A DNA stretch of 64,000 nt from Glycocaulis alkaliphilus. GTDB taxonomy: Bacteria; Pseudomonadota; Alphaproteobacteria; Caulobacterales; Maricaulaceae. Location of the stretch: NCBI RefSeq assembly GCF_004000605.1, contig NZ_CP018911.1, forward strand, positions 2,275,001 through 2,339,000, in the 5' to 3' direction. Of the stretch, positions 6,930 through 16,775 are shown piece by piece. How positions within the stretch are numbered: the first letter of the stretch is position 1; every line of letters starts with the position of its first letter. Below the pieces are notes generated by a model. That model was not told where the DNA came from and made no database searches. It saw nothing but the letters and a program-made list of their open reading frames with translations. The translations under genes were made by a program, and so were the position numbers.

Positions 6930-9680
6930 CTAGAAAAACCCCAGCGTGTCCGCTTGCGGGTTGCTGGCCATCAGCCGGTCAAGACCGGCATTATAATTGG
7001 CAAGCTGGGCCTGCAGATAGGCTGGCACCGTCCCGCCCTTCTTGCCCGCACCCGGACCTTCCAGCAGCTGTTTGAGCGCAGGGTCCTGCGTGAGCTCGCG
7101 CCAGGCGCGCTGGACAACCGTCATCGCTTCAGTCAGCGCTTCATTCGCGGCAAGAGCCGCATCGCGGCTGGAAATATTATAGCTGCCGCCAAGCCTGAGC
7201 GAGAAGGTTGGGGGCGCAGCCGCGCTTTCATCGCGCGAGCCTTTCTTGGTAAGCGATTTGCCCGTGATCGTGCCGGAGGGAAGCCCCAGGCTTTCCAGCG
7301 CATTCTGGCCGTCGGCCCCGGCTTTGAGCTCGATGCTGACCCCGTCGCGCGGCGTGATTCGCAGGAACTCTTCGCCCGTGCGCCGTCCGACAGCCGACGT
7401 GCCATTCAGCAACAGCACCGCATTCAGCTTGAAGGTCAGCGAGCGCATGGTCTCACCGGCCTCGATCGTAATCTTGCGCTGGCGCCCGCCATTGACCGAG
7501 ATATAGAAATGATCGCCCGTCCGCGCCGCGCTCTGGGCCGTTACCACCCGGCTGTCGGCATAGACGATCTTGCCACTCGGCAGGCCGAGTTTTGACAGGA
7601 CCGAATCGCCCTGCGGATCGACGACAATGCCTGCGCCTTGCGAAACACCGCCGCGCCCTGAAATCTGCTGAGTCCACTCATGCGCGCCGGTGGCCGCATC
7701 GAACCCGGCCGCGAACGCATTGCGCGTACCGTTCTGGTTTGCGCCGGGCAGTTCGCCATTTGTCGTGCCGGACAGATAGACCTTGCCGCCGCTAACCTGG
7801 ATGCCGGTGGCGAGATCATCTACGCCCGTGCCCAGGAATGTCGTGTAGCTGACCGAGGCGCTGGCCCCGTCCTCGATCTTTACCAGGAATGCATCCCGGC
7901 CGCCCTCATTCGCTGCCAGAGGCGCGCTCGGCGCGAAGGCCGCCCCGGCGCCGCCTGTCAGATAGATCGCGCCGTCATCATCCACGGTGATAGCCGTTAT
8001 GCGGCCGCCGCCAAGCGAGCCCATATCGAGCGTCCAGACCGGATCGCCCGTGCCGTCATCGCCGGGCGCGAACTTGGTGATGACCGCCCGCCCGTCAACC
8101 TCGCTGGCAATCAGCAGGCCGCCATCCTGCGCGGTTGTCACGGCACGCGCGCGTTCAATACCGGCGCTGGCTTCCACGCCGCGCGTATAGAGTACGCTGC
8201 CGTCTGCCCCGATCGCGCGGACATAGCCATCAAGGCTGCCCTGATTGGTCATGCCGCCAAAACTGCCGCGCGCTTCACCGACAACGAAAATCGTGCCGTC
8301 ATCGCCAATGGTCACGGCGTTGGCACGGTCATCGCCGGCTGCGCCAAAGCGCTGGGCCCATTGCTCCACGCCATCGGCATTGAATTTCACGACAAGGGAA
8401 TCCTCGCCGCCCAGATCGTTCGTGCCGCCAAGCGCGCCTTTTACCGATCCCGCAACGACGACATTGCCAGCGCTGTCCACGGCCACCGATGCGCCATTGG
8501 CCTCGCCCGCTGCACCCAGCACCCGGCTCCACACTTCCTTGCCGTTGGAATCGTAGCGCATGAGGACCAGATCGGACTCGCCCTTGATATCCTGCCCGTT
8601 CACCGCCGAGCTGGTGCGGCCAACGACATAAATGCCGCCATCGGGGGCCTGCGTAATGGAATCGATGGTCAGCGGGTTGGCTGTTTCAGAGCTGCGCGTC
8701 TCGCCGCCCGGCAAAGGCACCTCGGTGATGGTACCGTCCGCTTCAATGCGCTGTGCAAACTGGACAATGGGCGTGCCATCCAGCCCGGTGATTTTTGAGA
8801 GCTGACCAGCCGCGCTGTCGCCTGTCCCGGTCACGCCTGCCATGTAGATGGCCGGCTTGCCCTGCGGCGCAGAGAACGAAACCTGCTCGGTCAGCACCCC
8901 ACTGATGCGCAGCGCCCAGTCATTGGCCGTGACGATGCCCGCAGGCCCCACCTCGCCCACGCGGACAGCCGAAAAGCGGGTGATGATCTCCTGCTCTTCC
9001 AGCTTTGAATTGATGAAGTCGGTGACGTTGCCCATCGTGCGCGGCGTCGCGCCCATTTCGGACAGATCGATGGCGACATTGATGTCGCCGCCATTCTTGC
9101 GCACCGTCACCGTGAACTCGACATCGCCCTGGAAGGCCGTCACCGCCTGATCGGCCGGGCCTTTGTGAATGATGCCGGTTGTGTACTCGCTGATACCGCG
9201 GCTGACCGCGACTTCGCTCTCCGCCCGGGTAAGCTGGGTGTTCTTCAGAACGGAAATCTCGTCCAGCTTCAGCTTGGAAAAAAAGTCATCCATCTGGCCA
9301 AGACCTTCCTGGAAACGGCGGTTCCAGAAGGCCAGATCGGCCGGATTGGCATTGCGTTCACTGGCCGCAGCGGCCAGCGATTGCAGCGCGCGAAGGCCGG
9401 TGAACATCGCGTAGAGCTTTTTCTCGTCCTGGCTGACATTCAGCTTGGAAAAAGCGCTGGCGCCTGAATCGAAGAAGCGGCCATTGGCCAGAACCGAGCG
9501 GCGCACCGCGTCCAGCGCCGTTACCTCGCCGCGCGGATCCCAGGGCGGTAGCACATCCTTGTCGCGCGTGGAGCCTTGCGTCTGCTGCAAGGGCGCACGC
9601 GCGTTTGCCGCCGCATTGCGCGCAGCGTTCTGTGCGGAAAACCACGCACCCAGAACATCGCCTGACAGGCCAGCAATCAC
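6930..9680 (-). CDS. FlaEY-like flagellar protein with beta-propeller repeats
   Basis: A 916-residue protein with no signal peptide and a GTG start at 9680 preceded by AGGAG. The N-terminal 230 residues are helical and end in an acidic/basic segment. From about residue 300 to 680 there is a run of SBBP-type propeller repeats (blades such as DGGIYVVGRTSSAVNG, GNVVVAGSVKGALGG and GTIFVVGEARGSFGG). The C-terminal 200 residues include two similar GKxVYADS/GKSLTKKG segments that resemble flagellin-domain inserts. In Caulobacter the flaEY product affects flagellin synthesis and filament assembly. The size, propeller content and position beside flmA fit that protein. The assignment is from memory of the family, so the symbol is withheld. 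Confidence 0.6.
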   Translation of the reverse strand: MIAGLSGDVLGAWFSAQNAARNAAANARAPLQQTQGSTRDKDVLPPWDPRGEVTALDAVRRSVLANGRFFDSGASAFSKLNVSQDEKKLYAMFTGLRALQSLAAAASERNANPADLAFWNRRFQEGLGQMDDFFSKLKLDEISVLKNTQLTRAESEVAVSRGISEYTTGIIHKGPADQAVTAFQGDVEFTVTVRKNGGDINVAIDLSEMGATPRTMGNVTDFINSKLEEQEIITRFSAVRVGEVGPAGIVTANDWALRISGVLTEQVSFSAPQGKPAIYMAGVTGTGDSAAGQLSKITGLDGTPIVQFAQRIEADGTITEVPLPGGETRSSETANPLTIDSITQAPDGGIYVVGRTSSAVNGQDIKGESDLVLMRYDSNGKEVWSRVLGAAGEANGASVAVDSAGNVVVAGSVKGALGGTNDLGGEDSLVVKFNADGVEQWAQRFGAAGDDRANAVTIGDDGTIFVVGEARGSFGGMTNQGSLDGYVRAIGADGSVLYTRGVEASAGIERARAVTTAQDGGLLIASEVDGRAVITKFAPGDDGTGDPVWTLDMGSLGGGRITAITVDDDGAIYLTGGAGAAFAPSAPLAANEGGRDAFLVKIEDGASASVSYTTFLGTGVDDLATGIQVSGGKVYLSGTTNGELPGANQNGTRNAFAAGFDAATGAHEWTQQISGRGGVSQGAGIVVDPQGDSVLSKLGLPSGKIVYADSRVVTAQSAARTGDHFYISVNGGRQRKITIEAGETMRSLTFKLNAVLLLNGTSAVGRRTGEEFLRITPRDGVSIELKAGADGQNALESLGLPSGTITGKSLTKKGSRDESAAAPPTFSLRLGGSYNISSRDAALAANEALTEAMTVVQRAWRELTQDPALKQLLEGPGAGKKGGTVPAYLQAQLANYNAGLDRLMASNPQADTLGFF

Positions 9681-9849
9681 GTGTCGCTCCTGCGGACAGA
9701 ATCGTCCACCAGCCAGTCTCGCAAACCATCACCAACAAAAGGTTAGCCCGTTGCGCATCTGCTCCTGCGGCGTCAATCAAGGCTAAGAGAGTGTTAACGG
9801 CTGCGGGCCGAAGGTTAACGCGCATTCGTGATTCGATATTTCCTTGTGA

Positions 9850-10947
<1,098 letters not shown>

Positions 10948-10951
10948 TTGC

Positions 10952-12130
10952 CTACCCCAACACCTCACCCAGCGCCGCGCACACCCGCGCCACATCGCCC
11001 GTCTGCATCCGCGTGAAGAGCGGCAGCGATAATGTCTGCGCATAATGAGCCTCGGCCCCCGGCAGATGCAGAGCGCCATAGCGCTGCACATAATAGGGCT
11101 GGGTGTGGACCGGGATGTAGTGGACCTGCGTGCCGATACCGCGCGCTTTGAGCGCATTCATCACCTCAGCGCGCGTGCGCCCGGCTGCGTGGAAATCTAT
11201 TCGCACATTCATCAGATGCCGGCACGGATCACTGCCCGGCGGATCGGCAGGCAGGCGCACTAGCGGCGCGAGAGCATGCAGGTGCTCGCGATAAGCTGCC
11301 GTCAGGGCGCGGCGCTTGGCGGCGAACTGCGCCATGCGGGCGAGCTGCGCCCGGCCAAGCGCGGCATTGATGTCCGGCAGGCGGTAATTCCAGCCCAGCG
11401 ACGCCATCTCATGATACCAGGGCTCGTCCGCGCCTTCGGCCCGCTCAAACCTCGCCGCATCGCGTTCAATGCCATGGCTGCGCTGACGCGCCATGCGGGC
11501 GGCGAGATCGGGACTGTTCGTGGTTACCATCCCGCCCTCGCCCGTGGTGAGCGATTTGACCGGGTGGAAGGAGAAGGTCGCCGCATCGCCATGCTCACAC
11601 GCTCCAACCATGGCGCCTGATGCGCCGCGCGAGCCGATAGCGTGACAACTGTCTTCCACGATGGCGAGATCATGCTGGCGGGCGAGGCCCGCAATCGCCT
11701 CCATACCGCACGGCACGCCGGCCAGATGCACCGGCAGCACCGCCTTCGCCTTCCCGCCAGCACGCTTGAGCGCGGCGGCCAGCGTATCAGGCGTCAGCAG
11801 GCCCGTCTCAGGATCCACGTCGGCAAACACTACCTCCGCCCCGCAATAGCGCGCGGCATTGGCCGTCGCCATGAAGGTGATGGACGGCACGATGCAGACA
11901 TCCCCCTCGCCCACCCCCAGCGCATCCAGCGCGAGATGCAGCGCCGTCGTGCCATTGGAGCAGGCAATGGCGTAAGCCGCGCCGGTGAACTCCGCGAACT
12001 CCGCCTCGAAAGCGGGGATTTCCGGGCCCGTGGTGAGATAGTCCGATTGCAATGCGCGCACTGCCGCTGCGATGTCGTTCTCATCAATGTCCTGGCGCCC
12101 ATAGGCGAGAAAATCGGCCTGCTCGGTCAT
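10952..12130 (-). CDS. flmB: UDP-4-keto-6-deoxy-sugar aminotransferase (PseC, FlmB)
   Basis: A 392-residue PLP enzyme of the DegT/DnrJ/EryC1 family. It transfers an amino group from glutamate to C4 of the PseB product, the second pseudaminic-acid step. The PLP lysine is K192 in SFHPVKSLTTGEGG, and the cofactor-binding Asp is D160 in VEDSCHAIGS. GGAG seven bases before 12130 sets the start; the frame is open upstream but shows no protein-like sequence. It is convergent with flmA and separated from the other Pse genes by about 10 kb. Confidence 0.92.
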   Translation of the reverse strand: MTEQADFLAYGRQDIDENDIAAAVRALQSDYLTTGPEIPAFEAEFAEFTGAAYAIACSNGTTALHLALDALGVGEGDVCIVPSITFMATANAARYCGAEVVFADVDPETGLLTPDTLAAALKRAGGKAKAVLPVHLAGVPCGMEAIAGLARQHDLAIVEDSCHAIGSRGASGAMVGACEHGDAATFSFHPVKSLTTGEGGMVTTNSPDLAARMARQRSHGIERDAARFERAEGADEPWYHEMASLGWNYRLPDINAALGRAQLARMAQFAAKRRALTAAYREHLHALAPLVRLPADPPGSDPCRHLMNVRIDFHAAGRTRAEVMNALKARGIGTQVHYIPVHTQPYYVQRYGALHLPGAEAHYAQTLSLPLFTRMQTGDVARVCAALGEVLG

Positions 12131-12340
12131 TGATCCGCTCCATCGCGTTCGTGTTGCGCGCCAGCATGACGTGAGTCGCGTGTCCGCCAGCTCTCGCCCC
12201 GTTTGCGGGCATAGTGGCCCCATCAAGGAGCACAGACGGCGATATTCGCGTTAACAACTGGGAAATACGAAGTCCATATTGACTCATCTGCCGCCGCGTC
12301 ACGCGATGTTCATGCGGTTCTGGTGATCCGTATTTGCAGA

Positions 12341-12369
12341 AAAACTTGAGGCCGTGTCCACACGGCCTC
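12341..12369 (-). terminator. Orphan intrinsic terminator on the minus strand
   Basis: Perfect 10-base arms GAGGCCGTGT and ACACGGCCTC flank a two-base loop. On the minus strand the stem is followed by AAGTTTTTC. The protein gene nearest upstream on that strand is far away (flagellin region), so it may end a small RNA transcribed from about 12440. Confidence 0.45.
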
Positions 12370-12442
12370 ATTTCCTGTGCGCATAAAGCACAGATGTTAT
12401 TCAAGATTTCTGACATTTAATCATTGAGGTATTTTTACCACA

Positions 12443-12463
12443 TTTCGCTGCGTTGCAGCGAAA
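12443..12463. promoter_or_regulatory. Perfect palindrome upstream of amtB
   Basis: Arms TTTCGCTGC and GCAGCGAAA are separated by GTT. The site lies about 240 bases upstream of the amtB start and just beyond the possible small-RNA unit. Its symmetry suggests a dimeric regulator site; which regulator is unknown. Confidence 0.4.
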
Positions 12464-12704
12464 CTGCATCAAATGATGTTGCAGCGCGTCAATGCCTACG
12501 CAAAGCTATTGTGACAAAGCGCGGCGTCAGACCAGCGCGAAGCCTCTGCAATGCGATCCCGCCAGCCCCGCACAACGACGCGGAGGAGACGGCGCGATGT
12601 ATAATTCTGCAGCGTTCGGCTGTGACGGCATGTCCGGCACCGGACCGATCTCCTCTGTTTGCCCGCCGGCTTCCGGCTCAAAAACATACAACAGGGGATT
12701 ATCC

Positions 12705-14075
12705 ATGCATTCAGACACAATCGGCGCGCCGCGGCGCGCGCGCCCGCTTGCCTGGGGCTGCGCGCTGGCGCTTGGCGGCGCGATAGCCTTCGCCGCGCCC
12801 GCAGCGGCCCAGGTTACAGATGAAGCAGCCTACATCTTCAACACGCTGCTTTTCCTGATCGGCGGCTTTCTGGTGATGTGGATGGCGGCGGGCTTCGCCA
12901 TGCTTGAGGCCGGCTCGGTCCGCGGCAAGCACGCGGCTGCCATCTGCCTGAAAAACATCGGCCTTTACTCCATCGCTGGCATCATGTTCTACGCCGTTGG
13001 CTATAACCTGATGTATTATGGTGTCGACCAGAGCGGGGGCTATTTCGGTATTCCCTTCCCCTGGTCGCCGGGCGAACTGACCGGCGATGAGGTGATCGAC
13101 GTGGCCGAAAACGGCTACTCGACCGCTTCCGACTGGTTCTTCCAGATGGTGTTTGTGGCCACCACGGCCTCCATCGTGTCCGGCGCCGTGGCAGAGCGTA
13201 TCCGCATCGGGGCGTTTTTCCTGTTCGTGGTGGTCCTGACCGCCGTGATCTACCCCATCCAGGGCGCCTGGACGTGGGGCGAAGGCTGGCTGGACGCTGC
13301 AGGCTTCTCCGACTTTGCCGGCTCGACGATCGTTCACTCGGTCGGCGGATGGGCGGCACTGGCCGGCATCATCCTGGTGGGCGCGCGCACGGGCCGTTTT
13401 GTCGACGGCAAGGCCATACCGATGCACTCCTCCAGCCTGCCACTGGCAACGCTCGGCACGTTCGTGCTCTGGCTCGGCTGGTTCGGCTTTAACGGCGCCT
13501 CACAGCTCGCGCTCGGTTCAGCGGCAGACGCGACCGCCGTCGCGCAGATCTTCGCCAACACCAACATGGCCGCTGCCGGCGGCGTGGTGGCCACCTACCT
13601 GCTCACGCTGGCTCTGGGACGCGGCAAGGCCAATCTGGGTGCCGTGCTGAACGGCGCGCTGGCTGGGCTGGTCTCCATCACGGCAGAACCGCTCACCCCC
13701 ACTATCGGGCAGGCCATCCTGTTTGGCGCCGTCGGCGGCGTCATTGCGACCTTCGGCGCGATCCTGCTGGAGAAGCTCCGCCTGGACGATGTGGTCGGGG
13801 CCATCCCGGTCCACCTGTTTGCTGGCATCTGGGGTACGATGATCGTGCCGCTGACCAATCCGGACGCCAACTTTGTCACACAGGCTATCGGCATAGGCGC
13901 TATCGGCGCATTCGCCTTCACCGCCAGCTTTATTGTTTTCCTGGTGCTGAAGATCACGGTCGGCATCCGCCTGAAGCCTGATGAAGAGACGGTAGGCGGC
14001 GACTACACCGAGCTTGGCCACAGCGCCTATCCGGAGTTCCTGCCGGGAAAGGACAAAGCCCCGGCTACCAGCTGA
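12705..14075 (+). CDS. amtB: Ammonium transporter (Amt family)
   Basis: A 456-residue inner-membrane channel for ammonium/ammonia. An N-terminal signal-like segment (to about residue 36, AAPAAAQ) is followed by about 11 membrane helices. Family marks include MWMAAGFAMLEAG, NTLLFLIGGFLV, TIVHSVGGWAAL and HLFAGIWGTM with the conserved pore histidines. AGGGG upstream of 12705 supports the start; the upstream open frame lacks a ribosome site. In many bacteria amtB is paired with the PII gene glnK, but here the next gene is a TorF-type porin. Nitrogen control through NtrC or PII elsewhere is likely but no clear site was seen. Confidence 0.92.
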   Translation: MHSDTIGAPRRARPLAWGCALALGGAIAFAAPAAAQVTDEAAYIFNTLLFLIGGFLVMWMAAGFAMLEAGSVRGKHAAAICLKNIGLYSIAGIMFYAVGYNLMYYGVDQSGGYFGIPFPWSPGELTGDEVIDVAENGYSTASDWFFQMVFVATTASIVSGAVAERIRIGAFFLFVVVLTAVIYPIQGAWTWGEGWLDAAGFSDFAGSTIVHSVGGWAALAGIILVGARTGRFVDGKAIPMHSSSLPLATLGTFVLWLGWFGFNGASQLALGSAADATAVAQIFANTNMAAAGGVVATYLLTLALGRGKANLGAVLNGALAGLVSITAEPLTPTIGQAILFGAVGGVIATFGAILLEKLRLDDVVGAIPVHLFAGIWGTMIVPLTNPDANFVTQAIGIGAIGAFAFTASFIVFLVLKITVGIRLKPDEETVGGDYTELGHSAYPEFLPGKDKAPATS

Positions 14076-14400
14076 CACAAATGGCGGACCGGGGGGAGCA
14101 CCCTCCCGCCCGGCCGCCCTTCATCGGTCAGCCCGGGGCAGGACAGCCTGCACCAGACATGGTTTCACAACCGCGTCCGGCGCCGGCAGGCAAGCTTCGC
14201 AAACGTGAAAAGCAGGTGCGCCCGCCAAAACGGCAACGCCTGTTCCAGCTGACCATTCTCGATCTCACCTGGGCCTCGCCAGCGCCAAAAAGCTGGCCGG
14301 CTCCGGTGCGGTCCAAGGCGCGCGCAAGCTCAGGGGCCCGCACGCCTTTCAGAACCGGCGGCCGGAAAACCGGCCAGCCATACACCCAAGGGGATTAGAC
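14076..14400. other. Gap between amtB and the TorF porin
   Basis: A 325-base gap. An open frame from 14081 to 14398 is proline- and arginine-rich with no ribosome site and is not accepted as a gene. A short hairpin (GGCCGG-AAAA-CCGGCC, 14360-14375) precedes the porin. Nothing else is recognised. Confidence 0.5.
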
Positions 14401-15126
14401 ATGAAACATCTCATCAGCTCGCGCTACCGCGCATACGGCCTTGCCGCGCTTCTGGCGGCATCTGCCTCTCCGCTCGCCCTGGCACCGTCCGCTCAGGCAC
14501 AAGAGGCCATCACCATCGAAGCAAACGTCGCTCTGGTCAGCGATTACCGCTTCCGTGGCATCTCGCTTTCAGACCGCGATCCGGCCATTCAGGGCGGCTT
14601 TGACATCAGCTTTGCCAATGGCTTCTACGTTGGCACCTGGGCTTCCAGTATCGAGCCGGTGGGCAATTCCGAACTGGAGCTGGACCTGTATGCCGGGTTC
14701 GCCTTTGAGGCGGCGGGCGCCGAGTTTGACGTCGGTGCGCTCGTCTACACCTATCCGGGCGAGTCCGACGTGCATTACTGGGAGTTCTACGGATCGGTCG
14801 CATTTACGACCGGAGCCCTGGAGTCCACCTTCGGTGTGGCCTACGCGCCTGAACAGGACAATATCGGCGGAGATGACAATCTCTACCTCTATTACGATGC
14901 CAGCTATCCCTTGGGCGATAGCGGTCTCAGCCTGATCGGCGGCATCGGCTATGAGACGGGCGCTTTCGGGGACCCGGACGGCGATGGCGATGACAAGTGG
15001 AACTGGTCGCTGGGGCTGGCATGGAGTGCCCTCGGAGTGGACTGGTCACTGGCCTATATCGACACGACCGAGAGCCTGAGCGAGGGCAACTCGACGGCAG
15101 TTCTGACCATTTCCAAGGCCTTCTAG
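14401..15126 (+). CDS. TorF-family putative porin
   Basis: A 241-residue outer-membrane beta-barrel protein. The signal peptide is residues 1-34 (APSAQAQ end). The mature part opens with the family signature NVALVSDYRFRGISLSDRDPAIQGGFD and ends with Phe, as outer-membrane barrels do. Repeated alternating hydrophobic strands such as YVGTWASSIE and WNWSLGLAWSALGVDWSLAYID fit a barrel of about 12 strands. Relatives are often beside ammonium transporter genes, as here, which suggests a role in uptake of nitrogen compounds. Substrate is unproven. A strong terminator follows. Confidence 0.85.
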   Translation: MKHLISSRYRAYGLAALLAASASPLALAPSAQAQEAITIEANVALVSDYRFRGISLSDRDPAIQGGFDISFANGFYVGTWASSIEPVGNSELELDLYAGFAFEAAGAEFDVGALVYTYPGESDVHYWEFYGSVAFTTGALESTFGVAYAPEQDNIGGDDNLYLYYDASYPLGDSGLSLIGGIGYETGAFGDPDGDGDDKWNWSLGLAWSALGVDWSLAYIDTTESLSEGNSTAVLTISKAF

Positions 15127-15152
15127 CCTTTTAGCGGAATGCAGAAAATGCG

Positions 15153-15184
15153 AAGGGCGCAGCCTTGCGGCTGCGCCCTTTATT
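15153..15184. terminator. Bidirectional terminator between porin and flagellin
   Basis: Twelve-base arms AAGGGCGCAGCC and GGCTGCGCCCTT flank TTGC; TTTATT follows on the plus strand. It lies between two convergent genes (the porin and the first flagellin) and can serve both. Confidence 0.8.
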
Positions 15185-15203
15185 CGTCCCCCTCGGACGA
15201 AAC

Positions 15204-16037
15204 CTATCGTCCGAAGAGCGACAGGATGATCTGCGGTTCGGAGTTGGCGATCGAGAGGGCCTGGACACCGAGCTGCTGCTTCACCTGCAGGGCGGTCAGC
15301 TGCGCGCTCTCGCGTGCAAGATCGGCGTCCACCAGGTTTCCGACCCCGGCGGTGAGACTGTCATTGAGTTTGCCGATAAAGGTCCGGTGCGCCTCCATCT
15401 TCTTCAGGTCAGAGCCGAGCCGTGCCAGCGCCGCGTTCACGTTATCAAGGCTGGCATTGACGAACGACACCGCGCTCGCCGCCAGCGTCACCGTGCCAAG
15501 GCTGGCTGTGGCAGACAGGGTCATGATCGTGCCAGAGAAGCTCATATCCTGCGTGTTCAGCGTGACCGAACGGGCGGCGTCCGCGTCCGCCAGGAAGGCG
15601 ATGCCGTTAGGTATGGTACCGTTGAGCATGTTCGCGCCGTCAAAGTCGGCATTCTGCAGAATGACCTGGATCTGGTTGATCAGTGCCTTGAAATCGCTGT
15701 CATAGGCAGCACGCGAGAAGCTGTCGATGGAAGCGTCCATCGCGGCCGTGGCCTTTTCTCGCATCTCGATGAGAAGGTCCGAGATGGCCTCGCCTGCCGC
15801 TATGGCCACATCGCCGATCGACACCGCCCGGTCCAGCGATGTCTTGACCGATCCGAGCGCGCCAATATCGGCACGCATAGACTGGGCCACGGCAAACACC
15901 GAGGAATTGTCCTTAGCGCCCGCAATCTTCAGGCCGGTATTGATCCTGTTCTGGGTGGTCTGCAGATCAATGTTGGTCTTGTTGAGATTTTGCAATGCGA
16001 GCATCGCGGATACATTTGTCTGGACGCTTAGCGCCAT
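15204..16037 (-). CDS. Flagellin (divergent copy)
   Basis: A 277-residue flagellin subunit of the filament. The N-terminal D0/D1 region (MALSVQTNVSAMLALQNLNKTN) and C-terminal region (QVKQQLGVQALSIANSEPQIILSLFGR) are complete; the variable middle is short, as in Caulobacter flagellins. It contains no Cys. It is the most divergent of the three copies here. GGGAG upstream of 16037 and a sigma-54 promoter at 16091-16105 support this start. The middle, rich in Ser and Thr (residues 110-210), is the likely site of pseudaminic-acid modification by FlmG. Confidence 0.93.
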   Translation of the reverse strand: MALSVQTNVSAMLALQNLNKTNIDLQTTQNRINTGLKIAGAKDNSSVFAVAQSMRADIGALGSVKTSLDRAVSIGDVAIAAGEAISDLLIEMREKATAAMDASIDSFSRAAYDSDFKALINQIQVILQNADFDGANMLNGTIPNGIAFLADADAARSVTLNTQDMSFSGTIMTLSATASLGTVTLAASAVSFVNASLDNVNAALARLGSDLKKMEAHRTFIGKLNDSLTAGVGNLVDADLARESAQLTALQVKQQLGVQALSIANSEPQIILSLFGR

Positions 16038-16090
16038 CGGTCTTCTCCCAGAGTCCCGCCGCCTTTTGGCAGCCCTTCGCGTATGACCGA

Positions 16091-16105
16091 GCAAAAGCGG
16101 GGCCA
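16091..16105 (-). promoter_or_regulatory. Sigma-54 promoter of the first flagellin
   Basis: On the minus strand TGGCCCCGCTTTTGC has the -24 GG and -12 GC dinucleotides exactly 10 bases apart, with the TTTGC typical of RpoN promoters. It lies about 54 bases upstream of the flagellin start. Confidence 0.65.
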
Positions 16106-16154
16106 TCAGGGTTAATCTGGGATTAGCTCAATATAATCAGTGCGTTTGCCGGAA

Positions 16155-16200
16155 TCAAAAATGCCTTCGCCGGGCCAGCAGGCCAAACGAAGGCAAAAAT
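16155..16200 (-). terminator. Terminator downstream of flaG
   Basis: Arms TGCCTTCG (16162-16169) and CGAAGGCA (16188-16195), with an inner GGGCC/GGCC helix, are followed by ATTTTTG on the minus strand. It lies about 45 bases beyond the flaG stop and just before the first flagellin's promoter. Confidence 0.65.
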
Positions 16201-16243
16201 TCCCTGCCTGTGCCGGTCAAAATCTGCCGGGCAGGCACTCAGC

Positions 16244-16618
16244 TCAGGCCGTTTCGTTTATCAGGCCGCCAGTCTCATTTCTCAGGAAGGAGACAAGATC
16301 ACCAAAGCTTTCCGGCGGCCAGCGGCGCAGCGTTTCGCCCGTGTCAGGGTCCATAAGCTTGTAGATGAAACGGCCGGCCTTGTCCTCGTCCCGCTCAATC
16401 TGCAAACGGGTGCGGCCCGTCGCGCTTAGCTGGGCGCGCATCTCTTCAATGGCTTCGCTCTGGCGCAGAGTGTCACGGGCATCGGGGTTAGGCTGGCGTG
16501 CGCCCTGCTCCACCGGCTGAACCACGTTGGCCGCCGCGCTGACAGGGGCCGCGCTCATGGCGATGCCGGTGACCGGCACAACGAGCTCCCGCCCGGATAT
16601 GGCTGTAATAGCGTTCAT
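16244..16618 (-). CDS. flaG: FlaG-family flagellar protein
   Basis: A 124-residue protein. The C-terminal half has the FlaG pattern (RLQIERDEDKAGRFIYKLMDPDTGETLRRWPPESF), which in other bacteria influences filament length. The N-terminal half is low-complexity Ala/Val/Pro without a signal. It lies between two flagellin genes on the same strand. Whether the Caulobacter genetic name flaG refers to this family is not certain; the call is based on the domain. Confidence 0.8.
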   Translation of the reverse strand: MNAITAISGRELVVPVTGIAMSAAPVSAAANVVQPVEQGARQPNPDARDTLRQSEAIEEMRAQLSATGRTRLQIERDEDKAGRFIYKLMDPDTGETLRRWPPESFGDLVSFLRNETGGLINETA

Positions 16619-16711
16619 AACATCACCTGGCTGGCGCTTCTACATTCACGCGCCCCCAAATCCCCTTGAAAAGTCCAATCCCTTTCAGCGCCCGCAGGGC
16701 CAAAGTCCCGT

Positions 16712-16760
16712 TGAAAAAGAAAGCGGCGGAGGCAGAACCCCACGTAATGCCCCCGCCACT
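16712..16760 (-). terminator. Terminator of the second flagellin
   Basis: Thirteen-base arms (16748-16760 and 16722-16734), paired with two G-T wobbles, are followed on the minus strand by TTTCTTTTTC. It lies directly after the flagellin stop at 16776. Confidence 0.75.
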
Positions 16761-16775
16761 CTCCCCACCACTAAC

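Larger units (their letters stand above)
12131..12704. other. Long intergenic region between pseC and amtB
   Basis: This 574-base gap carries no convincing gene. It is more AT-rich than its surroundings between about 12290 and 12490. In that part lie a hairpin with CTGTGC/GCACAG arms (12375-12393), an intrinsic-terminator-like hairpin on the minus strand (12341-12369) and a perfect 9-base-arm palindrome (12443-12463). GTTGCAGCG occurs at 12453 and again at 12479. The region right of 12500 is the amtB leader. No GlnK gene is present. Confidence 0.6.

Noticed and set aside
7680-8798. 372-residue open frame opposite the FlaEY-like gene
   Set aside because: It is antisense to the repeat region, has no start signal and no domain; the periodicity comes from the propeller repeats on the other strand.
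12084-12416. 110-residue minus-strand frame starting MSEILNNIC
   Set aside because: It runs through the terminator-like hairpin and the start of pseC in another frame; no ribosome site.
14081-14398. 105-residue frame between amtB and the porin gene
   Set aside because: Pro/Arg-rich, no ribosome site, and it covers a hairpin just before the porin.
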